A DNA stretch of 64,000 nt, from NCBI GenBank assembly GCA_963921825.1, contig OY997588.1:85457064-85521063 (forward strand), read 5' to 3'. A model generated the notes under the pieces. The model did not search any database, had not been told where the DNA came from, and saw nothing but the letters and a program-made list of their open reading frames with translations. The position numbers and the translations under genes were made by a program. Source of the DNA: Erodium maritimum (Eukaryota; Streptophyta; Magnoliopsida; Geraniales; Geraniaceae). Of the stretch, positions 58,419 through 64,000 are shown one piece after another. Numbering within the stretch: position 1 is the first letter of the stretch; every line of letters starts with the position of its first letter.

Positions 58419-61301
58419 TGTCACGCCCCGATTTCAGCGAACCGAACTCGGGACGCGAACTTTTAAAAACATGAACACTTGAAACCTGTTTTCAATAAAA
58501 GCTTTGACATTTCCATTTACTTCTCAAAATAATAGCATTTACAATACAAAAACGTCCCAACAAGTGGACAGGGTACAACATCCGTCACTAGACTCAACAA
58601 AAGTAAAGACCAGACTCCGCTCCAAGCTCCATGAACTTCAAGAGCTAACCTAGTCCGTCCGGTGATCAGTACCTGTAGGAAAAGCAGCTAGGGGTGAGCG
58701 TTCGCTCACCTCCACGGATAACAGACTGACTATGGCATAATTAGCAGAAAAAGCCAGTAACACTAAAACCAAACCCAACACCGGGACTACAGTCCCCAAC
58801 TCAAGTACTCAACTGACCCACAACCCGTCACCTTCCTCAACAGACTCGACACTCGATAAAAACAGTGTAGACCCAATACAACTATCGACGACCTCCTCAA
58901 GGACTCGAACGAAACGACACAACACCAAACAAGATCACAAAGGATCGCACACCAGCTGCTCAGTAACCAATCTCAATCAGGTCAGGGTTCGACCTATCGC
59001 AATTCCTCGACACGAAGTCGGATCAGGCTGTCGACCTTTCAAACTCGCAATTCCTCGACACTAAGTCGGATCAGGCTGTCGACCTTTAAAACTCGCAATT
59101 CCTCGACACTAAGTCGGATCAGGCTGTCGACCTTTAAAACTCGCAATTCATCGACACTAAGTCGGATCAGGCTGTCGACCTTTAGAACTCGCAATTCATC
59201 GACACTAAGTCGGATCAGGCTGTCGACCTTTAGAACTCGCAATTCATCGACACTAAGTCGGATCAGGCTGTCGACCTTTAGAACTCGCCACCCCAGGTAA
59301 CCACAATCACAATCACAGGCAAGTTCAATCACACAGGCACTCAAGGCCACTCAAGACACCTCAACAGTCAAGACTCGGGTTCAACAACCCCACGGGCACT
59401 CGCTGCCACTCAAGACACCAAATTAAATACACGGCTCTCATGGCCACCCCGACTCAACAATTAAATACGGGCTCTCAAGGCCACCCAAACTCAACAATTA
59501 AATAAAGCGCACGACAACCTCCGGCATACTCGATGCCTCCAACAGTCCTAAAATCGCTAGTTTCACAAACAACCTCCGGGCATGGTCATATGCCTCCAGT
59601 AATTCAATTATCGCTAAGTTCTCTGTTCCTACGACACTACTAAGTGTCACATGCCTTTCTCTTAAACGCTACAATCCCGTATCATGCTTTTCTAATAATT
59701 AAATAAATCTACTCAACCCACGACACCCCGGTGTCACATGCAATTCTACCATTAACTTTCCCTAATCAGGGCCGAGATCCGGCTACTTTTCCCTACCTCG
59801 TATACAATCCCAAAAGCGCTCCAACAACACCCGAAGCACACTCAGTCACTCGCCGAGCTTCCCCTTGCCTCGGTCCGTAGCACGATCTAAAAGAACACAA
59901 ATTTAAAGTACTTTTAAACTAGTACGAGTAAACCGAAAATTAATAAACTTAACGCCCAAACGTAACCCCGACAATGCCGATCACTCCCAAACTTCCCAAA
60001 TACTCGATATTGCCGATAAAGGACCCGTAAGGGCCAGATTCGCCCGACATGGCGAATCTGCCCGGTTTTGGTTAATTGCCTTCCGGGGCTCCAAAAGTCC
60101 CCGTTTTCGTTTCTACGGTCTTAGAATATTTCAAGGAACCCAACGCACTTGACGGAATTGAATTCCGACTTCTAAGTCAATTAATTAACGTTTAAAGTTT
60201 CCCAAAACCCGTTAATTACAACTTCTCCAATTTAATTCCAAATTTCGATTCGATTAAGGATAAAGTGGTCCGGGGGACGTTTTAAACCACCCGAACATTA
60301 AAACCCGAGCAACCGAGCACGTGGGCCCCACCCAAGAGGCTTGGCCGAGACCCTAGGGTTTGAGGGAGGGGCTCGGCCACCAAGTGGTGGCTGCTGCCAC
60401 CTCCGGCCAGCCACCACATGGCCGGCCGGCCACCACCCACGGTGGCCGGAGCTCCTCCCGAGCCTCCGGTCACCGGAAAACGTGAAATTTCTCTCCCAAA
60501 CACCTCTAAAACGTCTCCAACACCTCTTTAATCTCTACACAACCCTAAACCAAATTTTATAACCAAACCCTAGCTCTTGAAAATAATCGAAACGAGAATC
60601 GGTTCGGGTATTACCGTAGAGGAGAATGAGGGGAACGGGATTGCTCTTTGCTTTGACTCGATCCAAGGGCTCGATCACCAACCCTAGCCCAACCTTCCTT
60701 CTTCTCTCTTCTTCTCCTTCTCCTTCTCTCTCTAAAACCTCTCTTCCTCTTTCTAATTTTTAAAACAAATAACAACTAACTCCAATTCCTTTCCCTTTTA
60801 CCCTATACTCGGCCAACTCACCACATCCACCCATTTTCCCTCCAAAAATTACACCACCATATACTTGACAAGTGTCAAGGTGGGTCCCATACCTTTTGGA
60901 AAATATCTAGTTGATATTTTCCAATCAGATTCGCGAAAAACGGACGTTTCGGGCCCCGAACGGGCACTTTTCCCAAAAATATTTTAAACTGGACGGGCTT
61001 CAAGGAAACGGCCCAACTAAGACCGCTACGACGACGGCTAAGCTTTTCGGGTCCAAAACGGTCCTCGAATGGACCAAAACGTCGCTCGGGTGACTTTTCC
61101 AGCGAAAAATCAATCTTTCCCAAAATGACCAGGAAGTTGCCCTGAGTCCCCCGTAACTCATTTTAGTCGATAACGGGGTCAACTTAAGTCCGGCATGACC
61201 CTCGGGGTCAATTTAAGTTAAGTTAAGTGTCTGTCTTAAAATTTTTAAATTTTCCTGTTTTTCGCAGGTTTGACTGACGTTGACCAGAAGTGGTTATTAC
61301 A
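58419..61301 (-). mobile_element. Solo LTR, gypsy-type family A, in family X copy 3 (TSD CTCAA)
   Basis: It starts TGTCACGCCCCG at 58419 and ends AAGTGGTTATTACA at 61301. CTCAA is at 58414-58418 and 61302-61306. It is 2883 bp, with the same body as the copy at 54339 except for the minisatellite zone. The uninterrupted target (CAACGCTCAACATTATTTTT) is present in family X copy 2 near 54120. It has no internal region. Confidence 0.95.
59037..59290 (-). repeat. 48-bp minisatellite in a solo LTR
   Basis: More than five units of ACTCGCAATTC(C/A)TCGACAC plus TCGGATCAGGCTGTCGACC recur every 48 bp. Because 48 is a multiple of three, the minus strand stays open and yields a repetitive pseudo-protein. 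Confidence 0.9.
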
Positions 61302-61738
61302 CTCAACATTATTTTTATCACCCCGATATACCTTTTTATGATTGATCTTGATTTAAAGCCCTTGAAAAAATAAAAATACTGGCGCAAGTTTGAAGCTAAT
61401 CGGAGTTCAAAAGAATCGGGAAATATTAAATTAGTGAACTGGTGAAGAAAAAAAATGGACACTTGTCCACATGACACCATGCTTTTACAATTATGCCATT
61501 GCTTGTGTGAGAAAGGATGAAAGTGGCGTGAATTTGGGGTGATGATGTGGCATCATGGTGAATGTTTGATCTTAGGTGTGTGTAGTTAGGATTGGTTCTC
61601 ACGGTTTTTAGGTTAAGAGTGGTTTGTAGCCGATTTCACCTCATCGGAAGGATACAAAAAGTTTAAAACTATTTTTTTGAGCAAAAAAGATTTTACCAAT
61701 GATCTGAATTGAGATACAAATGAGGTCAACTAAGATGG

Positions 61739-62703
61739 TGACGGTGAGCTCTGCTAGGGTTTTGAGAGCTTTGTCGCCGTACGCAATACCATGGTTATGA
61801 CTATGGAAATTGTCATAGCTTATGACATGGTTCTTCTTCTCTTCTCTATCCATCCTCCCCTCTGCGCATCCCTTTTGGGTCATGCGAGAGTTTTCTCAGT
61901 TAGGGTTCCTCTTGAGCCGCCGTTAGCCACCGCGCCGTGGACTCTCCCCCGCCACCACCGACGCGTATCCCGATCCTGTTCGGTCCCCACTATGCAATTT
62001 AAATGGTTCTCGTCTGGCTTACCTCGGCGTCAACCATCCTTCACGCCGCCTGATTCCGCCGACGTCTCTACAGCCCCCGCCGCCGGTCATGAAGCACCTC
62101 TGATACCGCCACCTCGAGGGTTTCCGTCTTACAACCGCCATCCCTGATGTTGCCGCCGCCATCCTTGAAGCCGTCGACGTCCCTACTACCATCCCCGCTT
62201 CTGATGCCGCCGCCATCTCTAGAGTCGTCCTTGAAGTCACCGTCGTCGGATCTGCAGCCGCAGCTGGTGCGTCCTTTTCCCTAGCCTCCACCGCTGCAAT
62301 CGCCTCGACCCCTTTCACGATTCTGGATCTGGCTAATCGAAATGGTCCTTTTTTTTATTTGACTTTGTCTTTGCAGGATCAACGCCTATCCGGCTGGGCA
62401 TTAAGGACTGGCCTGGGAGGGGTCCCTTGTTGATGTTGTGCCTCCCAAACTGGAGATCTTCTTGGCCAGGACTGCTGCGACAGCTGTTAGGAGCAGGACC
62501 TACAGGTTCATCTTCGCACGTTTAGTTCTTGTTGGCCATTATGGCATCCAAATACCGTCAGTGGCGGTTTTCATAGAAAAAGGATTGGTGAACCTCGGTT
62601 CCGTACTGCCCTTGTTTAGTGGTTAGGAAGTTTGTTCCCTGATGCACATCGTTGTTCCAATATTTGAAGTCTAATGAAATCTACTCCTTTCGTTAAAAAT
62701 AAA
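61739..62703 (+). mobile_element. Non-coding ~1-kb retroposon in LINE-2 (11-bp TSD)
   Basis: AACTAAGATGG is found at 61728-61738 and 62704-62714. The tail reads GTCTAATGAAATCTACTCC followed by A-rich sequence. The leader has CTAGGGTTTTGAGAGC and a CpG-rich CCGCC segment. It holds no recognisable protein. Its general design is like the elements at 11569 and 49210, but the sequence family differs. Confidence 0.75.
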
Positions 62704-62714
62704 AACTAAGATGG

Positions 62715-64000
62715 GATCCATCATTTTCGTGTGTTGGGGGCATATGGAGCATTACGGGAATATAGGTACAAGTCGTCGACATAAATTAGCCACCACTTGA
62801 AGATTACCAGAGAGGATAGGCCAGAGGAAGATACGAATTCAGGGTTGTACCTTTAACTTCCATATAGATGGCCAGATCGGGGGGTTATCCTAGTGTGGGA
62901 TCTCTTGTGGTGGTAATGCTCTATATCCGGCTTTAGTGGAGTAGTGGCCTTTTGGGTCCACCGACTAAAACCAAGTATCGTCTTGTTAGGTAGCAGAAAG
63001 TGGTGTGGCTGGGATGGCCGTTTGGTCCTTTGGCGAGAATGTCTTCGTTATGCGATCGATATCCCATCGTCGAGGCGTGGGTAGGATTAAGGAATCAACT
63101 GTTATTCCCTCAAGCTCCAAGAAGATGGTGTGAATGTGTGGGTCTGCATCAGCAAGCCATGGTGACCGAAGTATGGTACTGGTGCTTCCATTTCCTAGGT
63201 TGCACCTCATGCATGTGGTAATGAGGGATTGAGTGGTCGAATGCGTGTCAATATGTACGTAGGATTCAATCCTCGTGGGGTGGTTTGAAAGTATCCTTTA
63301 GGATAATATTGTGCTCTAATCAATTGGGCCACTAGCGATGTAGGTTGTGTGATCAGATTACATGCATGTTTCCCGAGAAGAGCCAAATTCACATCTTGGG
63401 GATCTCGAAAGGGAATTCCACTTATTATTTTAATTGACATAATTTAGGTCAATACTTCCAAATGATAGGTCTTTTTTTGTCTGTTTGAGCTCTCCACCAG
63501 AAATCGGGCTATGACGATATGGTTTTTGCCTGTGATCGTTTGAGGGACTCTGAATGTGGACATAACATATGTAGGTAAGCTAGACTACGTGTGATATTCC
63601 GCCCTATCATATTTGGGACCCCCAAGTACATGGATGATTATATCGTTTTCGGGATATGGAGGATTCGAGAACATGCTTGGCGGGTTGCTTGGTCAATGTT
63701 GTTGCTGAACAACATAGATGATTTCTGAGGGCTGAGTACTTTTCTTGGCCAAGTACCAAAAACTGAGATGAGGTCCCTGACATTGGAAACTTCCTCTATT
63801 GTAGCTTTGCATAAGATGTAGCAGTCGTCTGCGAATAACATATGAGTGATGATAGGTGCTTTATGTGCTATCCGACAGCCATTGATTCGAATCATTCTTC
63901 GTGCTTGTTCTGTAAGTCGGGAGAGTCCTTCTATGCATAGTATGAATATATATGGTGAGATAGGATCCCCCTGTAGAATGACTCGTGTCGGTGTTATAGG
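62715..64000 (-). pseudogene. LINE-2 ORF2: reverse transcriptase end and zinc finger, decayed
   Basis: From the window end leftwards the minus strand reads GDPISPYIFILCIEGLSRL, then the catalytic FADD at 63835-63824 (MLFADDCYILCKAT) and PQKSSMLFSNN. After this come ISGIPFRDPQDVNLALLGKH, LIRAQYYPKGYF, and the LGNGST...PWLAD block (62986-63210). Next are WKLKVQP and IRIFLWPILSGN, then the half finger CSICPQH. These are the standard blocks of plant L1-type ORF2, in order. Several frame changes and stops occur between them. The catalytic Asp pair is kept. Confidence 0.87.

Larger units (their letters stand above)
57440..61642 (+). mobile_element. Family X Mutator-like non-autonomous element, copy 3 (10-bp TSD)
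   Basis: The ends are GAGGAGAAATC at 57440 and the inverted GATTTCACCTC at 61632-61642. The inner ends share TTAACCTAAAAACC(A/G)TGAGAACC. ATCGGAAGGA flanks it at 57430-57439 and 61643-61652, a perfect 10-bp TSD. It lies only 42 bp from the TSD of copy 2. Without the nested LTR it is about 1.3 kb. It carries no ORF, only the repeat array (57745-58415) and the shared right part. Confidence 0.88.
61672..64000 (-). mobile_element. LINE-2 (L1-type), 3' part, continues past the window
   Basis: The T-run at 61672-61678 is the poly(A) of a minus-strand LINE whose tail reads GGTAAAATCTTTTTTGCTC. Upstream on the minus strand come a degenerate zinc-finger region and the reverse transcriptase, reaching the window end. 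A retroposon (61739-62703) is inserted just before the tail. Part of the zf-RVT region is missing, because the finger (CSICPQH) runs almost directly into tail sequence. Confidence 0.85.

Noticed and set aside
59039-59350. Minus-strand ORF with LSVDELRVLKVDSLIR repeated every 16 residues
   Set aside because: It is produced by a 48-bp minisatellite inside a solo LTR. Neighbouring LTR copies lack the unit, so there is no sign of a conserved protein.

Overview
This window is nuclear DNA from a flowering plant, most likely a eudicot. The evidence is spliced plant genes with GT-AG introns, Ty1/copia and gypsy-type long terminal repeats (LTRs), plant L1-type LINEs with zf-RVT tails, CACTA, PIF/Harbinger and Mutator-like DNA transposons, and a CYP714-type cytochrome P450. 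I see no intact host gene. It is a dense nest of transposable elements, most of them decayed, around one dying P450 gene and one dying DUF1985-Ulp1 gene. I found no rRNA, tRNA, CRISPR array or bacterial-type operon.

Layout. 1-1.7 kb: 3' part of a gypsy-type LTR. 2.5-10.6 kb (minus): an acidic/proline-rich ORF and a DUF1985-Ulp1 pseudogene, the latter split by a 3.3-kb solo LTR (6800-10094). 11.3-15.0 kb: Harbinger-type terminal repeats holding two nested non-coding retroposons. 15.1-18.2 kb: an element with ~70-bp inverted ends that holds a LINE derivative coding only for ORF1 (RRM type). 19.0-20.4 kb: the first of three Mutator-like non-autonomous elements (here called family X) filled with TTATCA-type repeats. 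21.7-40.2 kb: one old minus-strand LINE cut into four pieces by a gypsy solo LTR (22122-25482), a gag-less copia element (25690-36139) and a third LTR (37448-40021). The copia element itself contains an inverted solo LTR of its own family and a truncated gypsy LTR. 40.2-43.5 kb: a CACTA element whose transposase exon carries another ORF1-only LINE. 43.5-44.9 kb: two HARBI1 fragments in opposite orientation. 45.5-50.8 kb (minus): a five-exon CYP714-like pseudogene whose first intron received a DUF4283/CCHC ORF1-only LINE and a 1-kb non-coding retroposon. 51.0-52.3 kb: a non-coding retroposon. 52.9-61.6 kb: two more family X elements, each with a gypsy solo LTR inside. 61.7-64.0 kb: a second minus-strand LINE with a nested retroposon.

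The insertions can be ordered because most have readable target-site duplications (TSDs): CTTCA, CCACA, TAGAC, GATAG, ATTAT and CTCAA for LTRs; 10 bp for family X; 7-15 bp for the retroposons. No gypsy internal region occurs beside any of the seven gypsy-type LTRs. Five are complete and four of these have exact TSDs, so LTR-LTR recombination has been strong here.

The most unusual features are: (1) three independent LINE derivatives that end in LINE-type 3' tails directly after ORF1, with no ORF2, which resemble the mammalian half-LINE (HAL1) idea; (2) family X, with near-identical termini, 10-bp TSDs and a higher-order array of TTATCA motifs; (3) a 1.5-kb near-perfect inverted repeat made by a solo LTR landing backwards in its own family's LTR; (4) gypsy LTRs that share ends but carry different minisatellites in the middle. 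All family names come from reading translated motifs by eye; no database search was run.
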